Assembly: GCA_046349875.1 (NCBI GenBank)
Contig: JAXMBN010000026.1
Span: 17,696 to 81,695 of the forward strand
Reading direction: 5' to 3'
Length of the DNA: 64,000 nt
Source of the DNA: JAXMBN01 sp046349875
Lineage (GTDB): Bacteria; Planctomycetota; Planctomycetia; Pirellulales; Pirellulaceae
The position numbers were made by a program, and so were the translations under genes. The number at the start of each line of letters is the position of its first letter. Positions within the stretch are counted from its first letter, which is position 1. This document shows positions 16,922-27,591 of this stretch, in pieces. The notes beneath the pieces were generated by a model. It did no database searches, was not told the DNA's origin, and worked only from the letters and a program-made list of their open reading frames with translations.

Positions 16922-19900
16922 ATGAAGACGCAATTGTTGGCATCCGTACAGCAAAAACGAATCGTTCGCGGATTGAAACGACGATTCTCCATTTTCGATC
17001 AACGCCTTGCCGAATCGTCCCATCAATCGGTTCAAGAAGAACAACGATTAAGAGACGAATTCGAAAAATCATCCAGTGATCTCGAGCATCAATTGCGATC
17101 GGAGAGAGCTCACGCGTACACTTCGAATGATGATGAACTGGACGCAGCCTGGGGTGAGATGGAGTCAACGACCTTTCATAGCACACACCTGCAAAAAAAT
17201 TCCATTCGCAAGTGGGAAGAAGAATACAAGGGGCAGGTGGACCATCTCAACAAAGCCCATGCGAAAGCTCGCGCAGAACTGCAAAAAGATTATGACGCAG
17301 TCAAACTTCACCCGGGGAAACGCTTTGAACACAAAAAGGCCGAGCTCGAAGGGATATTGCGGTCCAATGAGGCCGAATACGATCGCTGTCTACAACTGAT
17401 TGCGGCCCGAAGTCTCTCGGCTTCTTTCGAGGAACCTCAAGCAGATGCAAACGACCCAGATACTTTGCCTCATGCATACGAAGCCTTGCAAAATTACAAG
17501 CGAGCGATTCAGGCAAGTTATCAGGCCCTCAAACGCCATCCTGCGGCGAGGTTGGTCGAATCTTACGGCCTGTGGTTGGTCACTCTTGCATTGGGTGGAT
17601 TGGGCGCGTCGATCGGATGGCTGATGCAACTCGATACTCTTTGGATCGTCGGGATTGGTATTGGATCCGCAGTCGTTGGGCTTATTGGTTTGGTCATTTT
17701 TTTGCGACCAGCCATGTCTCGATTTGTGCGATCGGAAATGCCTAAGGCGCGTCTAGCAATGATGCAAAGTGAACGTGCGGCTGCAGCAGCGCGACGCATG
17801 CTCGAACAAGAATGCCAACAAGAACAGCATCGATTGAGAACCGAATTCAAGAACAAATTGGAAAAGCTGGATGGTGATCACGATACTCAGGTCCGCACAT
17901 TGAAGGAGGCCATGGAAAACCGCATCCGCAATCTGATCCATACGGAGCAGATTCGTCGCGACTTCGCTGCTCGCAATCATCTGGAAGTGCAGAAGCGTCT
18001 CACTCAAGAATTCAAGCCGAGATTGGAAGGGCTGATCGAATCGCAAAACGAAAAGCGAATCACTGTTCGTCGGCAGCTCGAAGAGAAACTCCATGCTTCC
18101 AAGCGAGGCTATCGGGAAGGGTTGGCGTTCATACGGACCCGCGTTCACCAAGCGATGGCATTTAGTGAACAGGCTCGTATGGAAGCGACGACCGCGCAGA
18201 GTTCGATTTTTCCGGCATGGGATGATCGAAAGCAGTGGGAAGCAAAATGGGACCGAAGAAACGACGACGCAATCCTTCCGCTTGGGAAATTACGGCTGCG
18301 AATTGGTAGTCAGGCTGATTCCAAAGAAAAGGATCAAATGCAATTCTACGGCGAGTTTCCTCTCGCTTTTCGTATGATTGAAGATGGATGCTTGGTCGTG
18401 GAAGCGAGTCATCCGAATGCTCGGGTCGCGGCTCAGTCGATTGCCAAAAACTTGATTTTGCGTGCTTTCACCAGCTTGCCCGCGGGCCAATTGCAAACAA
18501 CGATCATCGATCCCGATGGGCTAGGAAAAGACTACTCGTGGTTGATGCACTTAGCGGATGCAGACCCAAGGCTCGTTAATTATCGCGTATGGACGCAAAC
18601 CAATCACATTGCCGAGCAAGTGGCGAGACTATCGCATCATACGGAAGATGTGATTCAACAACTCTTGCGCGATCGTTATGCCGATCTACGCAAATACAAC
18701 CGCGATGCTGGAACCATGGCCGAATCGTATCGGTTGTTGGTCTGGTCGCGTTTCCCCATCGGTTTGGATGAAACTTCGTGGAAGTCCCTTTGCTCGTTGT
18801 TGAGCAGTGGTGGTCGTTGCGGTGTCGGCGTCATCTTGCTTTACGATCCAACGGTTTCTTGGCCCTTTATGGCCGACGATAAGCGACTCGGTGAAGCAGG
18901 ACTCAAATTGCGGATCGATGCGGAGAGTGGATCGGAACCTATCGCTACGGTGGTCGATTCCGATCTGGATGCGTTTCAATTGCAGTTGGAATTGCCACCG
19001 GATGATGAGATGCAGCATCAGATTCTAGAGCGATGTGCAGAAGATGCATTGCAAGGGAATCGCGTCGAAGTTCCCTTTGACACGATCCTTCCCCCTGAAG
19101 AAGCTCGCGGGAAAGGAAGTTCGGCCGAAGGTTTGGCGATCCCCATCGGACAAAGCGGTATTGGCCGCGCACAAAGTCTCCGCTTGGGAGCGGGTACGGC
19201 ACAGCACGTTCTCATCGCTGGAAAGACGGGATCCGGTAAGTCCTCTTTGCTACATACGATGATCTCGAGCGCCGCCCTGAAATATGGACCGGATCAGCTT
19301 CGACTCGTTTTGCTCGATTTTAAGAAAGGGGTAGAGTTTCAGGTCTATTCCGAATCGAAGATTCCTCATGCAGACATCATCGGTATCGAAAGCCAACGCG
19401 AGTTCGGTTTGAGTGCTCTGGAGCACCTCGATCGCGTGATGCAAACACGTGGTGAATTGTTTCGCGCCGCAGGCGTTCAAGATGTAGCCAGTTGGGTGAG
19501 AAAGAACCCAACTCGTCCTATGCCACGCATTCTGGTTGTGGTTGACGAGTTTCAGGAGCTTTTCGTCGAAGACGATAAATTGGCGCAACAAGCATCTATG
19601 TTATTGGATCGTATCGTGCGGCAGGGCCGAAGCTTTGGAATGCACGTTGTGCTCGCTTCGCAAACGTTGCGGGGCCTATTCTCTTCCACGCACCACCTTG
19701 GGCGCAAATGGCCGTGCGCATCGCTCTTCAATGCGAAGGTTCGGATGCGATGCTCATCTTGAGTGAAGACAATTTGGCAGCAGAGCGACTAAGGCATGCG
19801 GGCCAAGCTATTTACAATGATGCGAGCGGCCGGATCGAAGGCAATCAACCTTTCCAAGTGGCCTATCTCTCTAAGGAGACTCAGCTTCAACGTCTTTCCG

Positions 19901-20817
19901 CCATTCCCACCCCTGCTCCGTTTGTCGACGAGAGCAATCGGGGATTGGGTAAGTGCATCATCTTCGAAGGACACAAGGCCGCAACGTGGCATGAACATGA
20001 AATTGAAACAGCCTTGCAGACCATGGCTTATCGCGAAACGACAGCCGTTGGAGGAGTGCTTGGCGATAGCGTTTCGATTGAGCCAGCGGTTGGAGTACAG
20101 TGGACGCGGCAAGCGGGCCGCAATCTTCTTCTCGTTGGTACGGAAGATCGCAATGCAGCCAGTTGCTTAGGGGCAATCCTTGCAACTTCCCTGTGGTCCA
20201 GTCGCCATCGACTGAATCAGGCCGCACGGGTTTATGTGCTCGATGGAACTCGGCCCGATGATACTCATACGAGCTTCCTTCCAACTTGGGTTCGCAGTCT
20301 GCAAGGAGACCATGTCGTTACGGATGTACGTGGATGCGAATCGATGATGGCGCAATTGCACGACGAATGGAGCCGACGAATGGAAACGTCCGATGAGGTG
20401 CATCCACCACTGTATCTTGTTCTGCTTCAATTAGGACGATTCCGAGAATTGCGGAAGAGCGAAGAGTTTAGCTTTGGGGATGATAGCGGTACCACCAAGG
20501 CAGACCAAGTATTGCAGAACATTCTGCGGGATGGTCCTTCCGTCGGCATGCATAGCCTGATCTGGGTAGACAATTGGAATACACTCAGCCGTTGGGTGCC
20601 ACGACAATCGATGCATGATCTTGAAATGCGAGTGCTCATGCAAATGAGTGCGAACGATTCGAACCACCTAATCGATTCCGCTGCCGCCAACCGTTTGGAC
20701 CAAAACGTGTTGCTCATGCATGATGAAGCAACTGGACAATCTCGCAAGTTCAGGCCCTACCGATTGGCCGACCCTGTCCATTTATCCAAGTGGGTACAAG
20801 GAACGACCGAGGCCTAA
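16922..20817 (+). pseudogene. FtsK/SpoIIIE (EssC/EccC-like) ATPase, double frameshift
   Basis: Roughly 1,300 residues when the frame is corrected. Order: long charged coiled coils around two transmembrane helices (about residues 213-263), a first RecA-like region without an intact Walker A, and a central FtsK domain with Walker A AGKTGSGKSS (about residue 766), LLDFKKGVEF and Walker B LVVVDEFQEL (about 872). A third, degenerate RecA-like region follows (LLLVGTEDRNAA in place of Walker A). The first frame runs to 19762 and the second from 19708 to 20817. Two indels, at the GGGG of 19671-19674 and near 19704, restore SQTLRGAYSLPRTTLG and QMAVRIALQC. This ATPase would drive type VII-like export or substrate threading. 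The start at 16922 follows GGGGACTGAG; 16910 is an alternative. Confidence 0.8.
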
Positions 20818-20889
20818 TCGCTTACATTGTTTGCAACAACGTCCTTGGAGTTGACTCGAAGAGCCAAGCCTTTGGGATTCGCGGCCTTG

Positions 20890-23010
20890 CTAAGCGTGCT
20901 GGGTTGCTGGAAGAATCCAATCGCGAAGCTTCTTCAACAGACGAATTCCCACTTCGGCGAGACTTTGTGGATGTTCGGCAAGGAGCACCGAACAATGTTC
21001 GCCAGCGGCCATTCCATGCATCGCCGAGGGATCGATTTCGATCTTGGCAATATTGCGGGGCTTCAGAGTTTTAAGCCCACCTTTGTCGTTGGAAGAAGAT
21101 TCCATTTTGACCGCAATCGGACCGCCATATTTGGCGGCTAGCGATGGATGGTCGAGCGTATCGGTATAACGTGGAAGCACTTCGCGCAGGGTTCCCTGAA
21201 TCGGACGGCCCGATTCGCGGTAGAGCAAAACACGTTTTCCAAGGTGGCCTCGATAGGCTGCGACATCGACTTGGGCGATCGAGACTTGGACTTCGAGGCG
21301 ATCATTCGCAATGATGGTTCCGATCGGTTCACCCGACTTCAAGAATTGTCCCGCACGGTTCGTAATTTGGCGCGAAACAAAACGACCCGAGCGTGGCGCG
21401 ATGGGTTCAAGAGACTGTACTTGTTTCTCTACTTGCTCAATTTGCTTGCGGAGCGACTCGGATTTGGCTTGTTCGGATTGCATCTCGGCCATGCGCATTT
21501 CAGCGCGACATGCCCGTGCGCGTTCATCCGACATTTCCAATTCAATTCGAAGCTTTTGAAGAGTCATATGCAACTGATGGTTTTCTACCGTTGCAAGAGT
21601 CATACCTTCTTCAACGCTTTCGCCATCGTGAGCAAATACTTTTTGTAGAATTCCATCGCATTCCGAGCGGATAACCACGGGATCGTTTAAGGTGACTATC
21701 CCTGGGCTCATCGGTTGGAAAGGTGAGGGGATCATCAGAATTGCGGCAATTGAAAGAACGACGAGAAGCCCACTTGCCGATGCACGCTGGAAGGTCCATC
21801 CTTGAAGATACTCGCGATAGTTCCATTGAAGTCCTCCCTGTTTGAATCGCTTGATCCATGGTGCCACAAACCAAAAGTACCCGGCAACTCCCATGAGAAT
21901 TAGCCCGATCCCTTGCCATGTAGTCCAGGCCCCCCATGCTAAGCCGATCATAACGACCCAGCGATAGAGAATGCATACGATGCCATAGACGGCTAATATC
22001 CACCAACTAGCATTGGGTTGAGCTCGGCCAGAGAGCGTGATGAATCGAAAGAATTGGCGCGCGGCCAATCGACCATCGGTCCATAAGGAAGGTCGATCGA
22101 GTAAATCGGCCAGAACATAGTAACCATCAAACCGAGCCAAAGGATTGCCATTGAATACCAGAGTGGAAATCGTTCCCAAAGTGGCTAACGAAATACACAA
22201 GTATTGAATGGCATGATTATCGATCAAGCTGCATGCTAAAAGACCAAGGCTTGCAACTGTCAACTCGGTGAAAACCCCAGCGCTAGCACAGTACAATCGT
22301 GAATAGCGATTGCCTAATCGCCACATATCGGTCGTGTCAACGTAAGGAACCGGTGCAAGATAGAAGAATGCCAATCCGGCCATTCGCAACGAGCTTCCAT
22401 GTTTCACGCACACGACTGCATGACCAGCTTCGTGCAGGGTCTTCATGATGAGCCATGCTGCAAACCACCAGCAGATACTATCAGGTACGAAGAGGTTGAT
22501 CGACATCCTCGTATACTTTTGTGGGTCCATGAGAAATGTCATGGCCGCCATAAATTGTATCAAAACGCAAACGACGATTGCAGGCGGCGAGGCCAGCCAT
22601 AGCCATTTTTGAACGAAGGCCTCCAGCGTAGCACCTTGCACAAGTGGAAGCCGGAATGAGAAAGGATCGCCGACGGGCCCAAGCGTTGTTTGAGCTTCGT
22701 GGATATGCGAGTGAAACGGATTGGGAGGTGGTGCCCCCTCAGGGTAGATGAGCTTGTTTCCAAGCAGCCAACGTACGGTGGCTTGCACCAATTGAGGGCT
22801 TATGTGCTTGCCATCGGGAGACTTAACGACGCGTTCGTATATCTCGGCCAATGTGCGAGGCACGTCCATCATCGAAGCGATGATGTACTCATTGCGCCCC
22901 ATGCGGAAGAACTTGTGCTCGCGTGGATCTTCCACAACGCAACGCCATTTATGGAATCCTGGCTGCGGAATAAATTTCAGATCGCCACGAAGAATAAACT
23001 TTTGCGACAT
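20890..23010 (-). CDS. membrane-embedded M50 metalloprotease fused to HlyD-type adaptor
   Basis: A 706-residue fusion. The first 90 residues are a small domain (EHKFFRMGRNEYIIASMMD...TVRWLLGNKLI) resembling a PqqD-type winged helix, a RiPP recognition fold. A polytopic M50 (site-2) protease follows, with HEAGH at residues 193-197 and the second metal motif NPLARFDGYY with Asp295. After about eight membrane segments comes a HlyD/biotinyl-lipoyl-like periplasmic adaptor (about 440-700) with a coiled-coil hairpin. This layout matches known M50-HlyD hybrids and suggests intramembrane processing coupled to export. The start is ATG at 23010 after AGGTGAT. It is the last gene of an operon starting with TolC. 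Confidence 0.85.
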   Translation of the reverse strand: MSQKFILRGDLKFIPQPGFHKWRCVVEDPREHKFFRMGRNEYIIASMMDVPRTLAEIYERVVKSPDGKHISPQLVQATVRWLLGNKLIYPEGAPPPNPFHSHIHEAQTTLGPVGDPFSFRLPLVQGATLEAFVQKWLWLASPPAIVVCVLIQFMAAMTFLMDPQKYTRMSINLFVPDSICWWFAAWLIMKTLHEAGHAVVCVKHGSSLRMAGLAFFYLAPVPYVDTTDMWRLGNRYSRLYCASAGVFTELTVASLGLLACSLIDNHAIQYLCISLATLGTISTLVFNGNPLARFDGYYVLADLLDRPSLWTDGRLAARQFFRFITLSGRAQPNASWWILAVYGIVCILYRWVVMIGLAWGAWTTWQGIGLILMGVAGYFWFVAPWIKRFKQGGLQWNYREYLQGWTFQRASASGLLVVLSIAAILMIPSPFQPMSPGIVTLNDPVVIRSECDGILQKVFAHDGESVEEGMTLATVENHQLHMTLQKLRIELEMSDERARACRAEMRMAEMQSEQAKSESLRKQIEQVEKQVQSLEPIAPRSGRFVSRQITNRAGQFLKSGEPIGTIIANDRLEVQVSIAQVDVAAYRGHLGKRVLLYRESGRPIQGTLREVLPRYTDTLDHPSLAAKYGGPIAVKMESSSNDKGGLKTLKPRNIAKIEIDPSAMHGMAAGEHCSVLLAEHPQSLAEVGIRLLKKLRDWILPATQHA

Positions 23011-23075
23011 AGATCACCTAAGTTTCTTCGTGCAATGGGTCATGCATATGGGTAGAGTGCCACGAGAATGCCATG

Positions 23076-24551
23076 TTACCAGATCCATTGATTCCATAGC
23101 CACCGCCACGGTTTATGAAAGAGGATCCATCCAAGGGAATGGTATCCCGTATCTACGACGGCATCCCCTTTCATCCCAGGACGAAAGATCCATTCAGGAT
23201 TGTCAATTTCCATCTCGGCGATGATCACAGCTTGATCATCGATGATCTCCGCACGTGGTTCGACGCGTTGGATCGTTCCCGACCAGGACTTGGACCCTGT
23301 GGATTCGGTTCGTAGGACGGCCTTAGAACCTACTTTGACCCATCGAAGGTCTTCCGGTTTCAGATGAACTTCGCAGACCATCTTACTCAGAGGCGAAACT
23401 TCGAAAACGGTCTGCCCAAAACTCATGGGGACACCTTCTTGCCCGTGCCAATCTCCTTGAACGATGATGCCATCCGTCGGACTTCGAAGTTCCAATTCGG
23501 ATAGACGTTCTTTGAGATTCATGAGCTTGAGTTCAACCTGTTGGCAATCCAAACGCGCCAATCGCAGGTCACCCCAAGCGGAATTCGCAAGAGCAATATC
23601 ACGTTTCTTAATAGCGCTTTCGAGTTCGGCTTCGGTTGTCACAAGATCGCGACGCAGTTGAAGGTCTTCCATATGCGCCATGACTTGGCCAGCCTTAACT
23701 TCATCTCCAGGCCGCACCAAAACTCGACTCAGCTTGCCTTCGAGAGGACTTGCAACATAGTGTCGCGTTGCCGTTTCGAGTGTGCATTCCCTTTTGGGAC
23801 GATAGGGAAAGGGAATCGCCATCGAAAGGATTGCACAGAAGATTGCGCCCGAGATTGCCGGGAGTCGATAACGCCGCCAAAATCGCATAGCGAGATGGCG
23901 TTTCCATCGCTTGGCCCCAAGCTCCAAAAAGACCGAAGCTTCATAAAGCTTGATCAAGTCCCGTTTGGCAACCGATTCCAGACGCAATAACGAATCCCAA
24001 ATCTCTGCGGCGGGGTCTACCTTCCAAAGGCATATAATCGCGAGCTTGCCTCCGAGGGTAGGAAGTGGAACGCTCACGCACCAGCCCGAAGCTAGATAAC
24101 GCTCTTCCAATACTCCTCGCAAGATTGGGCTCGAAGAGAGTGAAGCATGTAAGGAACTGGACCCAATGGCTCGCGAAGCAACACCTGCATCCTGTGCTAC
24201 GGTCACCATGGGCGCAAAACTGGTGGGATCGATTTGCGTTTCGCTGGTGGTATGACGGATCGCCTTTCCAGCATTGTCCAATTCGATAAACCAAACCTCG
24301 CACTTCAAAAGTCCTGAAAGGTACTTGGCGCAAAGGACGCGCCAATCCTTGTAAACGTAAAGTTACGGTAGGTCGAGGAAGGTCGAACAAGTATAGGAAA
24401 TACCTGACCAACGATCATCATATTCATCGACGATCGAAGCGACCGAGTTCATGATGGAATCGAACTCGCTCGATAGCACTTTCTCGACATCGAGCGCTTG
24501 TTCGATCGATTTGCGGTTTGGACTAAGTTTGGACGAAGGTGTCGCAGTCAT
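23076..24551 (-). pseudogene. HlyD-type membrane fusion protein with GAF-like N-terminus, interrupted by in-frame stop
   Basis: Two open stretches in the same frame, 24366-24551 and 23076-24362, are separated only by a TAA at 24363-24365. Read through, the protein starts MTATPSSKLS, has a soluble domain of about 180 residues (DWRVLCAKYLSGLLKCEVWF) resembling a GAF-type sensory domain, one transmembrane helix (AISGAIFCAILSMAIPF), then lipoyl-like and alpha-helical hairpin HlyD regions and a beta-barrel ending in RPGMKGDAVV. A TCA-to-TAA change would explain the stop. A TTG at 24308 could start a shortened product. It sits between another adaptor and the M50-HlyD gene, 12 bases after the former. 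Confidence 0.72.
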
Positions 24552-24563
24552 GATAATCCCAGG

Positions 24564-25397
24564 TTATGGGAGCCTCTGACATTTCGATGCGATGATCTTC
24601 TCGTCCGAGTTGTCAAGAACAACAGTGACCATAAACCAACCCGTTGCTGCATCTGCGACGGGAGGTACGAATTCAACGATACCGGGTACAACGCGACCGT
24701 TGCTCAACTGAATCTTCATTTCATGGCCAACTTCGATTCCATTGAGATCCGTTTCCATCATGGCAAAGGTCGTCTTCAATCGGTGGTTGTCCACGATACG
24801 AACGATGTTAGGAGAGTTCGTCGCTACAAACTCTCCTACGTTTTTGAATATTTCAGTGACGATTCCGGAAATGGGAGCCCGGATCGTCCGCTCTTCAAGA
24901 TTCTTCTTGAAGCGTTCCAATTCGAGCATCTGCACTTGGCTCTGGTCCTCCTCCGTAGTGAGGCGGCCTTTCGCGATGAGAACATCTGCTTCAGCGCGTT
25001 CAATCTCCAAACTATTTACGTTCCCCTCTTGCTTCATCTTGAGGAGACGTGACAGTTTCTTTTCTTGAAGCTTGAGTTCTGCGAGAGCTTGTTCGATTCG
25101 GCCCTTGGAAAGAGCTTCCGTTTCCTTCACGCGAATCTGAGCTCGCAGTACTTCGGAATCCAATACAGCCAATGGTTGACCCTCAATGACACGATCACCG
25201 GCTTTCACCAAGATTTCGCGTATGATCCCTACTTCGGTCGTAGCAACGTCGATGTCCTGGTAGGGCTGTAGGACTCCCTCGCGGTCATGGCTTGAGGCCA
25301 TGAACGAACGGCCTTGCGATCGCACAGGCGACTGCAAGCAAAGGCAACACAAGATTGCACAAAGGGATCGAATTGTTGGGGCGAGACGAAGGTTCAT
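24564..25397 (-). CDS. RND/HlyD-family periplasmic adaptor protein
   Basis: A 277-residue secreted protein with a signal peptide (LRLAPTIRSLCAILCCLCLQ). The N-terminal lipoyl half GIIREILVKAGDRVIEGQPLAVLD leads to a long coiled-coil hairpin (about residues 85-165) with ERAEADVLIAKGRL, the second lipoyl half ERTIRAPISGIVTEIF, and a beta-barrel (LKTTFAMMETDLNGIEVGHEMKI). It would bridge an inner-membrane component to TolC across the periplasm. It follows the TolC gene after a 211-base gap and precedes a second adaptor. No RND pump or ABC exporter is encoded here, so the driving partner is unknown. Confidence 0.85.
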   Translation of the reverse strand: MNLRLAPTIRSLCAILCCLCLQSPVRSQGRSFMASSHDREGVLQPYQDIDVATTEVGIIREILVKAGDRVIEGQPLAVLDSEVLRAQIRVKETEALSKGRIEQALAELKLQEKKLSRLLKMKQEGNVNSLEIERAEADVLIAKGRLTTEEDQSQVQMLELERFKKNLEERTIRAPISGIVTEIFKNVGEFVATNSPNIVRIVDNHRLKTTFAMMETDLNGIEVGHEMKIQLSNGRVVPGIVEFVPPVADAATGWFMVTVVLDNSDEKIIASKCQRLP

Positions 25398-25608
25398 AAT
25401 GTTGGCGAGATATTTGAGTTAGTCGATTTTGGATCGTTCTCCTAATGGATTCTTCTCGATACCACCCTTATGAGGCGAAATCATACGTCTGGAAAAAATA
25501 GATCTAAATAGACCTGTAGACATGAAAAAGAGAATCAGAATAAGAAAGATCTCTCAAAGAATCGCGAGTTGATCGATTGTGACGATTGTACGCAGCGTTC
25601 TGAGTCTA

Positions 25609-27591
25609 TTATCGCGAGGGCTCAGGCGAGAGGGAAAGAATCGCCCCCGTAACGAAGTGAAGACGGGCGATTGATACCATATAACGAGATTCGGCATCCA
25701 CCCAAGTATTCTCCGATTGCACTAATCGAATCTGTGCATCCAAGAGCTGTTCCAGGTATTGGCTCACCATTGCAGGTTCTAGGAGTGGGCTATTCAACCA
25801 CTTCTGAGAAAGATGCTCGACTTCATCCTTTGTCGCAAGTGTGGATTCCTGACCTGCTTTGAGTTCTACAAAGCTCGCATCCACTTCCGCTATGGCGGAT
25901 TGGATTTCAGATGAAGCATGCAAAAGCTGGTCTTCGAGCTTGTACATCAATTGTTGCATTTCCAGCGATCGCAGATTCTGAATCGCCTTTGCGGCCCGTT
26001 GAGCCTTGGGGCGAAGGAACTCGACACCCGCCGAATAGCTGCCCCGCCCCGTTGAAAACTGGTCGCCAAATGCATCCATGGCGTTGTAGTTTCCTCGAAG
26101 ACCGTGGAGATAGAAGTCGGAAACGAGATTCAATGTCGGTTTGAGCTCATTCTCCGCCACCTTCAATCGAACATTCGCAGCCTTGATCTCATCGCGAACC
26201 GCCAAGATATCGGGACGCGATTCCAAAGCGTTCTGACGCTCTAGTTCGGGATCTATGGGAACTACGGATCGCAAGGGTTCGGTGAGTGGTATGAGTTCGT
26301 CGGCAACTTCGTATTGTATCGATGGAGAATTCACCTTGGCTCGAAGATTGCTTTCGGCTTGAATGGCGGCGGCGCTGCTGCGAGTCAAGCGGGCCTGCAG
26401 ATTCTCTACGGCCGCCTGGGCCCGTGAGAGTTGGCTGCGGATGGTATCGAGATCCGCTCGGCCTGCAATTTCATTCTTCAATGTAATCAGTCGATCCAAT
26501 GCCCGTCGGGTTTGAATCATCTGGGCGCGTTGCTTGTAGAGTTCCCAATAGTATTGCGTGATATCGAGCGCATGCCGTTGCATTGCGAGCCGCGCGTCAT
26601 TCTCTGCAACTCCAACTTGGAACTGTGCAACACGTACCGACGATGTGTTGTATGCTTTCCCCGCGCCTCGCATCAATGGCTGGGTATACCGAAGCAACAT
26701 TTTGGTGTCAGCTTGATCGTGTGGTTGGAAGAAGACCGAGTTATTGTTGCGGAAGCTCGCATCTTGCGATAACTCCATGCTTCCTCCGAGCGTATTCTTT
26801 TTCTTGACTCCAAAACTGTTTTGCAGATTGGTTTCGTTGAGCCGTGGTGCTCCTCCGGTCGCGAGCGTGCTTCCAACAGGGTCGGAACGATCCGACCATA
26901 TGGAATTTACAAAGCGATTCGGATCAAAAGTCCCCCAAGCTTGTTCAGCTTCTTGTTCGCGCATTCTTGGGCTTAGCAATTGCCCGCGGAGATAAGGCGA
27001 ATGCGACATGGCTTCCCAAATCAGATCCTCGAGATTGACTCGAGCCACACGCTCTTCAGGGGTTATCGTGTTGCCTGCAGGTTTGATCGGCTGTTTCTCT
27101 TCATCAACCCAATAGGGTCTGAAAAGGATGCTGTCGTAACCCGAAGCGATAGGATTCTTGTATTCTCCGATCGGGCCAACCGGATTGACTGGATCTTGGG
27201 ATTTCTCGGGCAGCACAAAGGACGGCGCTGAAACAGCAGGCGTTTCTGGAGGAAGCAGCAATGCCGGACTTCCAAGCGATAAGGGGCCTTGCTCTTGCAA
27301 TGAGGGAGGTGATGGGAGTTGAAAGGGCGCAGCGGGTACTGGACCTAAGGTTGGGTTCACCGGAGGTAAAGGACCATCCGGTGGCAATGGAAAGGGAGCC
27401 GAATTGGAACGGCTTGACGCGGTGTGGGGAATACCGTCGTCGGAATACTGGCTCCAAACACGAGGAGCAAATGCCAATGCCGCGGCGAACACTCCCCACT
27501 GTAGACGTCTCGTCCACGATTTGGGAATGTGATGAGAGGACATGGTTTTTAATCGTGGCGAACTTTCATTCGCTCGATTCTTAGCCAGCAT
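25609..27591 (-). CDS. TolC-family outer membrane efflux protein
   Basis: A 660-residue outer-membrane channel. A leader (GVFAAALAFAPRVWS, residues about 33-48) precedes a Pro-rich stretch (residues 60-130). After this comes the TolC core, with paired long helices (VGVAENDARLAMQRHALDI..., LRSLEMQQLMYKLEDQLLHA...) and the repeat strand RPDILAVRDEIKAANVRLKVAENELKPTLNLV. It forms the outer exit for the adaptor genes downstream. The ATG at 27591 follows AGGAAGG and gives a long n-region; an ATG at 27543 is an alternative. The extra N-terminal Pro-rich region is longer than in TolC and common in planctomycete homologues. Confidence 0.85.
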   Translation of the reverse strand: MLAKNRANESSPRLKTMSSHHIPKSWTRRLQWGVFAAALAFAPRVWSQYSDDGIPHTASSRSNSAPFPLPPDGPLPPVNPTLGPVPAAPFQLPSPPSLQEQGPLSLGSPALLLPPETPAVSAPSFVLPEKSQDPVNPVGPIGEYKNPIASGYDSILFRPYWVDEEKQPIKPAGNTITPEERVARVNLEDLIWEAMSHSPYLRGQLLSPRMREQEAEQAWGTFDPNRFVNSIWSDRSDPVGSTLATGGAPRLNETNLQNSFGVKKKNTLGGSMELSQDASFRNNNSVFFQPHDQADTKMLLRYTQPLMRGAGKAYNTSSVRVAQFQVGVAENDARLAMQRHALDITQYYWELYKQRAQMIQTRRALDRLITLKNEIAGRADLDTIRSQLSRAQAAVENLQARLTRSSAAAIQAESNLRAKVNSPSIQYEVADELIPLTEPLRSVVPIDPELERQNALESRPDILAVRDEIKAANVRLKVAENELKPTLNLVSDFYLHGLRGNYNAMDAFGDQFSTGRGSYSAGVEFLRPKAQRAAKAIQNLRSLEMQQLMYKLEDQLLHASSEIQSAIAEVDASFVELKAGQESTLATKDEVEHLSQKWLNSPLLEPAMVSQYLEQLLDAQIRLVQSENTWVDAESRYMVSIARLHFVTGAILSLSPEPSR

